Part shown: in pieces, positions 27,622 through 35,960 of the stretch
Layout: each line of letters opens with the position of its first letter
How positions within the stretch are numbered: the first letter of the stretch is position 1
Assembly: GCF_000411555.1 (NCBI RefSeq)
Contig: NZ_KE150486.1
Location: 248,001 to 312,000, forward strand
Source of the DNA: Atopobium sp. oral taxon 199 str. F0494
Lineage (GTDB): Bacteria > Actinomycetota > Coriobacteriia > Coriobacteriales > Atopobiaceae
Direction of reading: 5' to 3'
DNA length: 64,000 nucleotides
Made by a program: the position numbers and the translations under genes
Notes under the pieces: model-generated
What the model was told of the DNA's origin: nothing
Seen by the model: only the letters and a program-made list of their open reading frames with translations
Database searches by the model: none

Positions 27622-29469
27622 CTATTCGTGGATGACGACAGGGTCGCCGTCTTTTGCAAGCTCAAAAAGTTTTTGCGCGTTGTCGTAGCTTAGATTGATG
27701 CAACCGTGGCTTCCGCCTGTCTTGTAAATCTGTCCGCCGAAAGCGCCACGCCAGGGAGCATTGTGAAAGCCAGTGTCCTGGCCTTTGACACCGAGCCAGA
27801 AGTCAACCTTGGTATCCCAACCCGGGCGCCCGGATTCATCATTAGGTCCAAGAAGTCGTGCGCCACGAATATGGCTTGTAATATCCCAAACACCTTCAGG
27901 TGTATTGTGACGTCCATCAGGAATACCAGTGACTACATCGGCTTCCCAGATGATAGAGCCGCTTTCATCGTACAAGCGCGCATGCTGCTCGGAAATATCA
28001 ACGTCAATATAGCGCTTGCCCCAATCCTGTTTGCCTGGGTCGTAGGTGACCGCAGACTGCAGACAGGGGACATCAACGGTTGGCTGTACGGCGCCGCTTT
28101 TAATGGCGTTGATGAGAGCATCGGCGGTCTTATCACCATCAATGACCCAGCCGTAGTGTCCGCCTGCGACAGTGGTTATCTCTTTGCCGTCGGGCCGCGT
28201 GTAGGTACGCGCGGTTCCCTTGGAGTCGAGCTGCTTCGAAAGATCTCCGTGGACGTAATCACGGATGGCCTGTTCATTGAGATTTACGTTAAGGTTTTCG
28301 TCAAAACTGGTCCAGCCGGCAACTTGGTCTGCCGTAATCGCTCCTGCGTCGTTGTCGCCGAGTTTGAGTTTTGGTGCGGCAGCAACATATGCGTTAGCTG
28401 CGGAGATGGCGGCCTCAATGTTTTCGGAACTTTGAATGACTTTGTTGTCAAGCGTAATGTCTTTGGTAAGGCTGTTCAGCGCGTCACCGATTTCCTGATC
28501 CGCCTTATCGGGCAGAATACGCATGGCAATTGCTTGGTCGGACATCGTGAATTTGCCTGTGGAAGAGTTGAAGGTAATGCCACTGTGGTCCTGGCCGCTT
28601 GCCGCTTCTTCATTCTCCTTAATGACGCCTGACAGGATTTCTTTGAGCTTGTCATGGTCATATGAGGCGGTACCTGTTGGCTTGAGCTCGCGCGATTTGA
28701 AAATCTCGGCCGGCCATGCCCATACGTTTTCTTGCGAGAGGGCGTCGTTTGCATATCCCGTTCCATCGTAGGTCAGGTTGATGTCAGCAGCGCTCAGCTT
28801 GACGTCAATTCCCGCTCCGGTGATGTGGCCGCTGTACGAGGCTGTGTCCGATTCAATAGAGGCGGCGAGACTTGAGACGGGCTTCAGTGAATAGTCGATT
28901 CCATACACCGTGGTATTCGGCATGAAGATGAAGTGGAAGACAATCACGCCGCCAAGGTAAACGGTAGCAAGCACGGCGAGAAGTACCACGGGGATGAGCC
29001 ACAGCTTGCGCTTCTTTGTGGGGCCTGCTGGCTTAAGCGCTTCAGGAGGTGTGATGAGAGTCGTCGCTTCAGCGCCGGCGGGCGCTTCTGCGGTTGCGGA
29101 GGTGTCGGCGCCGGACGCGGCGGGCGTGGCAGTTTCCGCTGCGGCTGCGGTATCCATTGCGGTTGTAGCGTCGATGAAGGCATCACCGACAGGCGCGCCG
29201 TCGTTACCGGCAGGGAAGCCTTTGCCATCGATGCGTGGAAGGACGGACGTGTCTATCTTATAGCGCTCGATGCTTTGGATTGCAGTTTCGGTGCTGTAGG
29301 GCTGAGATGCCTGCTCAGCGTCCTTCTCGTCAATACCTTCGTCCTTCTCGTCAATCTCTTGATTGGAAGAAGCCGTTTCGATATCGTCGGATTCGGTAGT
29401 ATCATCAGGGGAAAGGTGCTTTGGTTGGGCTTCGAGAACCTCATTACTGTCGGCGAAATGCTTAGCCAC
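27622..29469 (-). CDS. Membrane-anchored L,D-transpeptidase (YkuD) with peptidoglycan-binding region
   Basis: 615 residues from a GTG with AGGAG upstream. Residues 1-155 are acidic then Ala/Thr-rich and probably cytoplasmic and disordered. One membrane helix lies at about 156-182 (KKRKLWLIPVVLLAVLATVY). Next come about 270 residues resembling YoaR/PG_binding_4 repeats, and the C-terminal YkuD domain has His in FHNAPW and the catalytic Cys590 in SHGCINLS. It should form 3-3 crosslinks or attach proteins to peptidoglycan outside the membrane. It is convergent with ffh and divergent from the methyltransferase gene. Confidence 0.9.
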   Translation of the reverse strand: MAKHFADSNEVLEAQPKHLSPDDTTESDDIETASSNQEIDEKDEGIDEKDAEQASQPYSTETAIQSIERYKIDTSVLPRIDGKGFPAGNDGAPVGDAFIDATTAMDTAAAAETATPAASGADTSATAEAPAGAEATTLITPPEALKPAGPTKKRKLWLIPVVLLAVLATVYLGGVIVFHFIFMPNTTVYGIDYSLKPVSSLAASIESDTASYSGHITGAGIDVKLSAADINLTYDGTGYANDALSQENVWAWPAEIFKSRELKPTGTASYDHDKLKEILSGVIKENEEAASGQDHSGITFNSSTGKFTMSDQAIAMRILPDKADQEIGDALNSLTKDITLDNKVIQSSENIEAAISAANAYVAAAPKLKLGDNDAGAITADQVAGWTSFDENLNVNLNEQAIRDYVHGDLSKQLDSKGTARTYTRPDGKEITTVAGGHYGWVIDGDKTADALINAIKSGAVQPTVDVPCLQSAVTYDPGKQDWGKRYIDVDISEQHARLYDESGSIIWEADVVTGIPDGRHNTPEGVWDITSHIRGARLLGPNDESGRPGWDTKVDFWLGVKGQDTGFHNAPWRGAFGGQIYKTGGSHGCINLSYDNAQKLFELAKDGDPVVIHE

Positions 29470-29591
29470 GCGCGCTCCTGTCTAGCGTCATTCTTGATGG
29501 TTATGGTACGTTTGCGTTGAAGGCCGCACCAACGTTTTATTTTACGGCATATACGCGGGAAAGTGCGAAAAAAATTCTTTGGAGATGGAGC

Positions 29592-30578
29592 ATGGGGTCT
29601 TTTGTCATAAAGCAGCTGAAATCATTTGACGATTCTCGACTGACGGTCTATTCCCATCTTACCGCTAATCAACTGCGCAGTCGTCTTGATCCGGCTCGAG
29701 CGGTCGTCATTTGCGAGACGCCGCTTGTGGTTGAGGTTGCGCTCAAACAAGGCATGACTCCATACAATTTACTTACAGATACTGCACATCTTGAGACTGC
29801 CCGAAGACTTTTGGAGTCTATCGGATGGGTTTGCGCGGGCGAGGATGGCGGTGCTGTTGCAGTTTGCGAGGCTTGTGTGGGCATTGCAGCTTGCGAGCCG
29901 AGCGGCGACGCTTCAGTCGGCGGGCAGAGCGGTGCTCTCTTAGAAGTGACCAACGCGAGCGCTCCTGTGCCGCTTTTTGTACTCCCTTCAGATGAGCTTG
30001 AAAAGCTGACGGGCTATGACGTCATACGCGGATTGTTGGCTGCTATGCGCCGTCCCGCCGGCCTTGCCGTGGATGAGGCGATAACGGGCGCGCGCTCGAT
30101 TGCAGTGCTTGAGAATCTTGTGGATGTAAGCAACGTTGGGGCAATCTTTAGAAATGCCGCAGCGCTTAATGTAGATGCAATTTTGCTGGCGCCGCGTTGC
30201 GCTGACCATCTTTCCAGGCGAGCGATTCGCGTGTCAATGGGTACGGTATTTCAGGTTCCGTGGGCGCAGGTTCCAGAGGAGCTTTGGGTCGATGGCCTTA
30301 TGCAAGCGCTTCATGCGGAGGGGTTTGTCGCCACAGCGCTGGCACTGAGCGATACGGCGGCGTCTTTGACGGACATCAAGTGCTCTGCGTCAGAAAAGCA
30401 TGCGTTGTTCTTTGGTTCGGAAGGCTACGGGCTTGACCAGCATACCATTGAGGCTTGCGACCGGGCGGCCATTATTCCTATGGCGCACGAAGTTGATTCG
30501 CTTAATGTCGCCGCGTCAAGTGCTGTTGCGTTTTGGGAGCTTTTTGCGAGAAACCATTTTGCGAGAAATCAGCTCTAG
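29592..30578 (+). CDS. SPOUT (TrmH/SpoU) family RNA 2'-O-methyltransferase
   Basis: 328 residues from the ATG at 29592 with GGAGATGGAG just upstream; a longer in-frame TTG start at 29517 is possible but lacks support. The knotted SPOUT domain shows motif 1 NVGAIFRNAAAL (about 181), motif 2 GSEGYGL (about 275) and motif 3 SLNVAASSAVAFWE. The first ~160 residues are a substrate-binding extension. Whether the target is tRNA or 23S rRNA cannot be told. The last codons contain a 15-base duplication (30542-30571) encoding FARNH/FARNQ. Confidence 0.88.
   Translation: MGSFVIKQLKSFDDSRLTVYSHLTANQLRSRLDPARAVVICETPLVVEVALKQGMTPYNLLTDTAHLETARRLLESIGWVCAGEDGGAVAVCEACVGIAACEPSGDASVGGQSGALLEVTNASAPVPLFVLPSDELEKLTGYDVIRGLLAAMRRPAGLAVDEAITGARSIAVLENLVDVSNVGAIFRNAAALNVDAILLAPRCADHLSRRAIRVSMGTVFQVPWAQVPEELWVDGLMQALHAEGFVATALALSDTAASLTDIKCSASEKHALFFGSEGYGLDQHTIEACDRAAIIPMAHEVDSLNVAASSAVAFWELFARNHFARNQL
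30542..30571 (+). repeat. In-frame 15-base duplication at the SPOUT gene 3' end
   Basis: Units TTTTGCGAGAAACCA (30542-30556) and TTTTGCGAGAAATCA (30557-30571) end two codons before the stop. Confidence 0.8.
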
Positions 30579-30690
30579 CGGCGTGGCATCCACAGCGGGC
30601 TCTTTCGCTTGCATTTGTGGCTTTGTGGCTTCGTACCGTGCGGCTTCGAAGTGCAGCTTCACGCGGCCCTAAGGTGCGGCTTCGAAGTGT

Positions 30691-30813
30691 TTCCAAAAAA
30701 GTGCCACAGTTGTGATAAAAATACTTCACAACTCATGGCATTTTTAGGGGATTTATCACAACTGATGCCTTTTTTAGGAGTTTTCATATCACAACTCATG
30801 CACTTTTTTGGAA
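30691..30813. repeat. 123-base dispersed element, copy 1
   Basis: The ends are perfect 14-base inverted repeats (TTCCAAAAAAGTGC and GCACTTTTTTGGAA). With three mismatches the inversion extends to 27 bases. Inside are three direct copies of a CACAACT(C/G)ATG word. 121 of 123 bases match copy 2 at 51171-51293. The T6 tracts outside a long potential stem, on both strands, suggest a bidirectional terminator or a MITE-like unit. Confidence 0.9.
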
Positions 30814-30832
30814 ATCACATAGAGATATCGCC

Positions 30833-30865
30833 CCTAAGTTCTTTTCGCGGCGAGAAGAACTTAGG
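30833..30865. terminator. 15-bp hairpin between convergent genes
   Basis: Arms CCTAAGTTCTTTTCG (30833-30847) and CGAGAAGAACTTAGG (30851-30865) pair with one G-T and a 3-base loop. The right arm includes the over-represented word GGCGAGAAG. No long T-run follows, so termination is plausible but unproven. Confidence 0.5.
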
Positions 30866-31007
30866 AAGTACGAGAAACACCGGTACTTCTCCAGCATATG
30901 TGCAGAATCGCTGCAGGTAAACGCATTAGTCGCGCCGCCAGACCTGCTGCGCTAGCCGCAAGCCGCACCACTTGACCTGCGGCAAAGCCGGCGCCACCCG
31001 GCGCGCT

Positions 31008-32153
31008 TTACAGATTGCTGCCGCCGAGCTTGCCGTAGGTGTCGATGACGCGCACGCGCGCCGTCGAGCCCGGCGGACAGACGTGGTCAAACAACGGCAG
31101 GATGCCGCGGAAGATAACGCCCGACTGAACACGGTGTGCAAGGCCCTTGGCGGTTCTTCTCGACTCTTCCAGTTGCGAACGAAGTTCTTCAAGATAAGGA
31201 GAACGACGTGCGTAGAACCAAAAGAGTCCTGCCAGGTCGGAGTTGGGATACAGCCAGGGGCGGTTGTCGGGTCCGGCGTAGTGTACGATGCAGAGATCTT
31301 TGCGAGCTTCGTCGTATTCATCGCGAACGTCTTTTGGAGCCTGCGCCACAATGTGCGTGCGGCGCAAGAACTGCCAGTCTGCAAGATAGTTCCACTTCAT
31401 GGGAATGCGCAGGTAGTGTCCGTTAATCAACCGATTCAATACATCCTGATCAAGCCAGCGCCAGTTGCGCATGGTGGCAACCTTGAGAAACTCTTCGGGT
31501 GCAATGGAAACGCGAATCTCGGCAAGGTTCATCAGAATGACCCCGGCCTGGAAGTAGTCGTGCGGGTCGTTCATGCCAAGCTCATGTTTGAGATACGGCC
31601 CCACGGTTGAATCGTAGCCGTCAATCTGACCGATAGTGTCGGCGTCGCGCGTTGCCGCTACGAGGTATCTCGTAACGTCGATGTCATAAAGCTCTGCGAT
31701 ATCGTGGTTGACGACAAGGTCGGAATCGAGGTAGATAGCCTTAGCAACGTTAGGCAGAAGAGACGGAGCCAAGAGGCGGAAATAGGTCTCGGGACGAAAG
31801 TGCCCGTGATGGGGAAGTTCAATATCGCCCAGAGCCGCGTCAACGTCTAAAAACCCGATGCCCACATTGGGCGTTACCTGGCACTGTCGTGTCAGAGTAA
31901 TCATGCTGGTGGGAGAGAGGTCGCGCGTGAGAACGATGACGTCATAGTTACGCTCGGCGCTGGCGGTCTCAATAATGGACTGTACGGCAACGGAGAGGTA
32001 TGGCACAAAGTTGTCGCTGCAGGCAAACACCAGCACGACATCGTCAAGGGCAAGTCCCAGCTCGTCGGATGAACTGGCGAGCATGGCGCCGGGAAGCGGG
32101 CTTCGATTGGTGATAAAGCTCCGCGGGGGAGTTGTTTTGCGCAGTTTTCTCAT
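31008..32153 (-). CDS. Glycosyltransferase family 8 protein
   Basis: 381 residues. The GT8 fold is shown by FACSDNFVPYLSVAVQSII, the metal-binding DxD in AIYLDSDLVV, YFQAGVILMNL, WLDQDVLN and the late IVHYAGPDNRPW. It transfers a hexose from a nucleotide sugar to an unknown cell-surface or lipid acceptor. There is no signal peptide or obvious membrane helix. It ends the minus-strand group tcdA-tatD-GT8, 17 bases after tatD. Confidence 0.88.
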   Translation of the reverse strand: MRKLRKTTPPRSFITNRSPLPGAMLASSSDELGLALDDVVLVFACSDNFVPYLSVAVQSIIETASAERNYDVIVLTRDLSPTSMITLTRQCQVTPNVGIGFLDVDAALGDIELPHHGHFRPETYFRLLAPSLLPNVAKAIYLDSDLVVNHDIAELYDIDVTRYLVAATRDADTIGQIDGYDSTVGPYLKHELGMNDPHDYFQAGVILMNLAEIRVSIAPEEFLKVATMRNWRWLDQDVLNRLINGHYLRIPMKWNYLADWQFLRRTHIVAQAPKDVRDEYDEARKDLCIVHYAGPDNRPWLYPNSDLAGLFWFYARRSPYLEELRSQLEESRRTAKGLAHRVQSGVIFRGILPLFDHVCPPGSTARVRVIDTYGKLGGSNL

Positions 32154-32170
32154 ACGTAAAACTTTAGCAC

Positions 32171-33013
32171 TTACGCGCCAAAAAGGGCTGCGGCGTTTGC
32201 AACCGCCTCCGGACGCACGTCATATCCGCGCGCTTTGCTCAATCCTTTACAGGTTCGTTTCAGGCTGGCGAGAAGATCTTCAAGGCTGCATGCCGGCTGC
32301 TTGGATGAGGGCAAATCTGTTTCCGTAAGCAGACGATGCGCAGGGTAGACCTTTGCGTACTCGCGACCTTTACCAGTCTTGAGGCTCTGCTCGCCAACGG
32401 AAAACCAGCAGCCGGCTTTGATGGCGCGTTGCAGCTGGTCTGAGGAGCCACTGAACCAGTGGAAAACAGGCCGGCACCTTGTAAGCGCGCCGGTATCCTC
32501 AAGCACATCAAGCACGGTATCAGCGCTTCTGACTGTGTGAATAGAGAGTACTTTCGGCGCATCGTCGGAAGATGTGCGCGCTGCCGCAAGACAGATACTC
32601 TTGAAGGCTCGAAGCTGGCACTCCTGCATCTCGGCGACATTGAAGCGAGAAGAAAAATCCAGTCCTATTTCACCAATAAAGCGCTGTTCAGAGATGGCGT
32701 CTAACATCAGTTCAAGGTCAGCTTCGCCGACTCGTCCATCCGAGATCCACCAGGGGTGCGCTCCTAGGCCGATACGTATGCCGCTTGCAACAGAGCAACC
32801 TGCTGTACCGGCAATCGTCTCAGTGATACGGGGAAAATCAGCGGGGGAGACGCCACAGGAAAAGAAGCCGACGCGATGTGCTAAAGCGCTCCTCGCTAGT
32901 TCAGGCGCCGTGGACATAAGATCAAGGTGCACGTGAGCATCAAAGTAATCGAGTGAGGCAATGTCTGGGGAGGGCAGAGTAGCGTCGAACCTGACCTGTG
33001 AGGTATCAGGCAT
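32171..33013 (-). CDS. TatD-family metal-dependent hydrolase
   Basis: 280 residues from the ATG at 33013; another ATG six bases upstream is in frame, but AGAAGG is better spaced for 33013. TIM-barrel metal ligands are visible: FDAHVHLD, GLGAHPW, IGEIGLDFS, LSIHT, HWFSGS and LTETDLP. TatD proteins are 3'-5' nucleases or D-aminoacyl-tRNA-related hydrolases. The start overlaps the tcdA stop by eight bases. Confidence 0.85.
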   Translation of the reverse strand: MPDTSQVRFDATLPSPDIASLDYFDAHVHLDLMSTAPELARSALAHRVGFFSCGVSPADFPRITETIAGTAGCSVASGIRIGLGAHPWWISDGRVGEADLELMLDAISEQRFIGEIGLDFSSRFNVAEMQECQLRAFKSICLAAARTSSDDAPKVLSIHTVRSADTVLDVLEDTGALTRCRPVFHWFSGSSDQLQRAIKAGCWFSVGEQSLKTGKGREYAKVYPAHRLLTETDLPSSKQPACSLEDLLASLKRTCKGLSKARGYDVRPEAVANAAALFGA

Positions 33014-33812
33014 GGGCATCGCCTTCTTCGTTAAGTCCTGTCAGATGCAAGATAACATCGCTTGCAATCAGCTGGCCCATGATAGGGGGAATGTAAGACA
33101 TAGTGCCGAGCTGTGCAGTTTTATTTCTGTTATCAAGCTGTGTAGCTGTGCCTTTAACGCTTGTGCTTTTGGTATCTTTGTCGTTAGTGTCCTCAGGTGC
33201 AAAGACCCTGCGCGCCGCTTCAGGCGAATAGACGACGCGAAAATCGTCAAGTCCGCGCTTACGGGACTCTTTGCGCATAATGCGCGCCAAGGCATCATCA
33301 TGAGTTTGGGAGAGCATGGAGACCTTAAGCAATTCGGGATATATCTTGTTGGCGCCTCCCATGCTGGAAATAAAATAAATGCCGGCATCTTGCGCCCAGC
33401 GCGCCGCAGCCAGTTTGGCGGATACGGTGTCGATGGCATCAACCAGCACGTTGGGGCAAGGAAGCGCACTGAGCAATTCCGGTACCGTTTCTTTGAGAAG
33501 AAAGGCGTCCAAGGTTATCACTTCGGCTGCAGGATTGATGTCTAAAATGAGGTTACGGGTGGCATCCGTCTTTCTTTGTCCCAAGGTATGCACAAAGGCA
33601 ATGGCCTGCCGGTTGAGATTACTTGCTTCCACGGTATCAGCGTCTACCAGCACAAAGTGGCCAATCCCTCCGCGCGCAAGTGCTTCTACGCAATTTGACC
33701 CGACGCCTCCAAGGCCAAGTACCATGACGCAGGCGTTTTGAAGGCGAGCAAGACGTTCGTGTCCAAGAATCAGCTCAAGACGTGTCGTTGCGTTTGGGAT
33801 CTGCTCTGCCAT
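33006..33812 (-). CDS. tcdA: tRNA threonylcarbamoyladenosine dehydratase (ThiF/E1-like)
   Basis: 268 residues. Adenylating E1-like signature: LGLGGVGSNCVEALARGGIG (about 33), DADTVEASNLNRQ, DAIDTVSAK, SSMGGANK, and the C-terminal hydrophobic helix. TcdA cyclises t6A37 in tRNA. A middle insert (EDTNDKDTKSTSVKGTATQL, about 200-225) is hydrophilic and atypical. AAGGAG precedes the ATG and a TATAAT lies upstream on the minus strand (33844-33849). Confidence 0.88.
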   Translation of the reverse strand: MAEQIPNATTRLELILGHERLARLQNACVMVLGLGGVGSNCVEALARGGIGHFVLVDADTVEASNLNRQAIAFVHTLGQRKTDATRNLILDINPAAEVITLDAFLLKETVPELLSALPCPNVLVDAIDTVSAKLAAARWAQDAGIYFISSMGGANKIYPELLKVSMLSQTHDDALARIMRKESRKRGLDDFRVVYSPEAARRVFAPEDTNDKDTKSTSVKGTATQLDNRNKTAQLGTMSYIPPIMGQLIASDVILHLTGLNEEGDAHA

Positions 33813-33843
33813 AGGTCTCCTTGGGTAGAAAAAACTGCTGTTT

Positions 33844-33849
33844 ATTATA
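33844..33849 (-). promoter_or_regulatory. Putative -10 box for tcdA-tatD-GT8
   Basis: TATAAT on the minus strand, 31 bases before the tcdA start. No clear -35 is seen. Confidence 0.4.
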
Positions 33850-33872
33850 CCTTTTAAGCATACAGTTTTATC

Positions 33873-35633
33873 CTACTGCTCAAGGGTATACAGAGCCTTG
33901 AAGTACTCGTCATGGGCTATAAGTTCGTCAAAGGTGCCCTTCTCAACGAGGCGGCCGTCCTTCATCACCAGGATCTCGTCAAATTTTGTAAGCTGTGCTT
34001 CCTCCAGGTTGTGTGTGATCACAATGCGCGTGGTGTCTGTAAGGTTTGCTATAGAGCTGATGATCTGATCGGCGGTCGCATGATCAAGGGCTGAAGTAGC
34101 TTCGTCCAGAAGAAGAACATCGGTTCCTCGCAGCAAGCTTCGGGCAATGCAGACGCGCTGCCGCTCTCCGCCGGAAAGACTGGAACCACCCTCGCCGCAG
34201 TGGTAGTCAAGACCGTTCTTCTCAATGAATTCGGCAAGACCAGCACGGTTACAGGCGTCCATGATGGCGTCTTCAGGATAATCACCGAACATGGTGACGT
34301 TATCTTTGATGGAGGCATTGAAGAGGAAGTTTTCTTGCTGTACCAATGAGACGTTTTGGTACAGGGACTTCCTGCTGATGTCTTTGAGTTCAAGAGAATC
34401 GTAGAAAATGCTGCCTGTGTAGCTAGGATAGCCGCCCATGAGCAGGCTCAACAGCGTAGATTTGCCGGATCCTGAGGTACCCACGATGGCATAACTCTTC
34501 TTAGCTTCAAACGTGACAGTAAGATTTTTGAGGACCGGTGTGTCCTTCTCGTAGCCAAACGTTATGCGGTCAAGAGAAATAGCCTTCTCAACAGGAGAAA
34601 GAGAGGCAGTTCCCTCTTCATCTGCCTCTTCTGCCAGAAGCCTAGCTAGTTTATCGATGAGCTTGTAGGAAGCTTTACGGGCTGCGATGACAGGAGGTAC
34701 TTCTTCCATAGGTAAGCCGATATAGCCCATGAGAAGAGCTGCCATGAAAATGCCGCCGGGGGTGACACCCTGGTTAGTTGCACAGAGATAGGCACCAAAG
34801 CCCAGTACGGCGCCTTGGGAAATATCAAAGGCAGCGACGCTTACCAGCGAGATGAGGCGATCTGATCTGCGATAGTGCTGCTTCGCTTCTTCCAGGTGCT
34901 TATTATCAAGATCGAAGAGTCTCAATGCCGAAGCCCCTGCATCAAAGCTTTTGATAAGCGGAAAGCCTTTGATAAGATCGCTTATCTGGGCTACAAACGT
35001 GCTTGCGCTGTCAGAAGCTTTCTTTTGATCTGCGGCAAGTTTGTCTCCAAGTCGGGTAATGCTTACCAACAGGGGAACGATCGAAGACAGTATAGCTACA
35101 ATTGCAAGAGGAATGCTCTGTACAAAAAGTATGACAAGAGCTATGACAAAGGCAACGCTCTTTCCAGCCAGAAGAAACAGCTTTTCGAGATAAGAGCTTT
35201 CGATCGAGTAAATATCATTGGTAAAAGCTGAGACATAATCACTGCCTCCTCCTCCCTCGAAGGTGCTGATCTTCTTATTGAGAAGGTACTTGAAAGCGGT
35301 GTTGCGATAGTTCGTACAAGCTTGATATATGAATTTTGGAACGAGCCGTCTTGTTGTCAGTCTGATGAGAATAATGACGATCGTCATAAGAATGTCCAGA
35401 AAAATGAAGAAGAAGATATCGCCGACTGATTGGGCAACGGCAGCATTAACGATACTCGAAGCTATATAAGGGCTGAAGACCGTTGTCGAGAAGAGTAGGA
35501 CATAGAAAAACAGTCCGCCAAAGAGAGAGAGTTTGTTATCCCAGAAAAGACTTTTAACGAGTTGCTTCTTTATTGTTGAAACATTGCTGGTAGGATGCGT
35601 GGATGATTCTATCGTTTTTGCGTCAGTCTTCAT
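33873..35633 (-). CDS. ABC exporter half-transporter (fused TMD-NBD)
   Basis: 586 residues from the ATG at 35633, with GGGAGG seven bases upstream. About six membrane helices in residues 35-310 are followed by the nucleotide-binding domain: Walker A VGTSGSGKST (about 400), signature LSGGERQRV, Walker B LLLDEATSALD and switch ITHN. It would work as a homodimer exporting peptides, lipids or drugs; no peptidase domain and no substrate gene is adjacent. The base composition is AT-richer than its neighbours, which hints at later acquisition. Confidence 0.9.
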   Translation of the reverse strand: MKTDAKTIESSTHPTSNVSTIKKQLVKSLFWDNKLSLFGGLFFYVLLFSTTVFSPYIASSIVNAAVAQSVGDIFFFIFLDILMTIVIILIRLTTRRLVPKFIYQACTNYRNTAFKYLLNKKISTFEGGGGSDYVSAFTNDIYSIESSYLEKLFLLAGKSVAFVIALVILFVQSIPLAIVAILSSIVPLLVSITRLGDKLAADQKKASDSASTFVAQISDLIKGFPLIKSFDAGASALRLFDLDNKHLEEAKQHYRRSDRLISLVSVAAFDISQGAVLGFGAYLCATNQGVTPGGIFMAALLMGYIGLPMEEVPPVIAARKASYKLIDKLARLLAEEADEEGTASLSPVEKAISLDRITFGYEKDTPVLKNLTVTFEAKKSYAIVGTSGSGKSTLLSLLMGGYPSYTGSIFYDSLELKDISRKSLYQNVSLVQQENFLFNASIKDNVTMFGDYPEDAIMDACNRAGLAEFIEKNGLDYHCGEGGSSLSGGERQRVCIARSLLRGTDVLLLDEATSALDHATADQIISSIANLTDTTRIVITHNLEEAQLTKFDEILVMKDGRLVEKGTFDELIAHDEYFKALYTLEQ

Positions 35634-35960
35634 GAGATATCCTCCCCAGGTGCCTTGTATCTCTTCTGACTGGTGAAAATGATAGTTTCGGGCACATAAG
35701 AGAAAAGTCATTTTGCAATTATGTTAATTTTTCAGTAACAATGCCGGCGGGCGATAAGTTCGAGCATGCTGCAAAAAGCCTCAAGAAACTCCCAGGGAGC
35801 CGCCGAGAAGCCCCAAAAGGCCCCTTATGCTGTCGGGTCAAATTTGAAATAATAGTCAGCTGTTCGATTCAGGTACATCAGTACAATATATTGTGCAATA
35901 GTTGACAGGATTGTTATCTAACATCAACGTTACTCAAAGCACGTGAAAGGCGTATATACC
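35634..35960. other. 327-base divergent intergenic region
   Basis: AT-rich gap between the ABC exporter (-) and valS (+). It contains a perfect 12-base palindrome ACAATATATTGT (35883-35894) and a TTGACA (35902-35907) without a well-placed -10. No T-box motif or tRNA was recognised. Confidence 0.6.

Larger units (their letters stand above)
30579..31007. other. 429-base gap between convergent genes, repeat-filled
   Basis: No gene is supported. It holds a two-copy 16-base word GTGCGGCTTCGAAGTG (30638-30653 and 30674-30689), the 123-base inverted-end element (30691-30813), a strong hairpin (30833-30865), and a GC-rich stretch with loose repeats next to the glycosyltransferase 3' end. Confidence 0.8.

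Noticed and set aside
27706..28632. 308-codon open frame on the plus strand
   Set aside because: Antisense to the L,D-transpeptidase gene, whose motifs and membrane helix are clear. No recognisable product.
29517..29591. N-terminal extension of the SPOUT methyltransferase from TTG 29517
   Set aside because: The extension is not typical for the family and a well-placed GGAGATGGAG precedes the ATG at 29592.
30691..30813. CRISPR-like array
   Set aside because: The internal repeats are only three, short and unevenly spaced without distinct spacers, and the whole unit recurs intact at 51171. It is an element with inverted ends, not a CRISPR array.
30700..30920. Small protein gene across the 123-base element
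   Set aside because: Both strands are open because of the palindromic structure. There is no ribosome-binding site and the peptide is purely repeat-derived.
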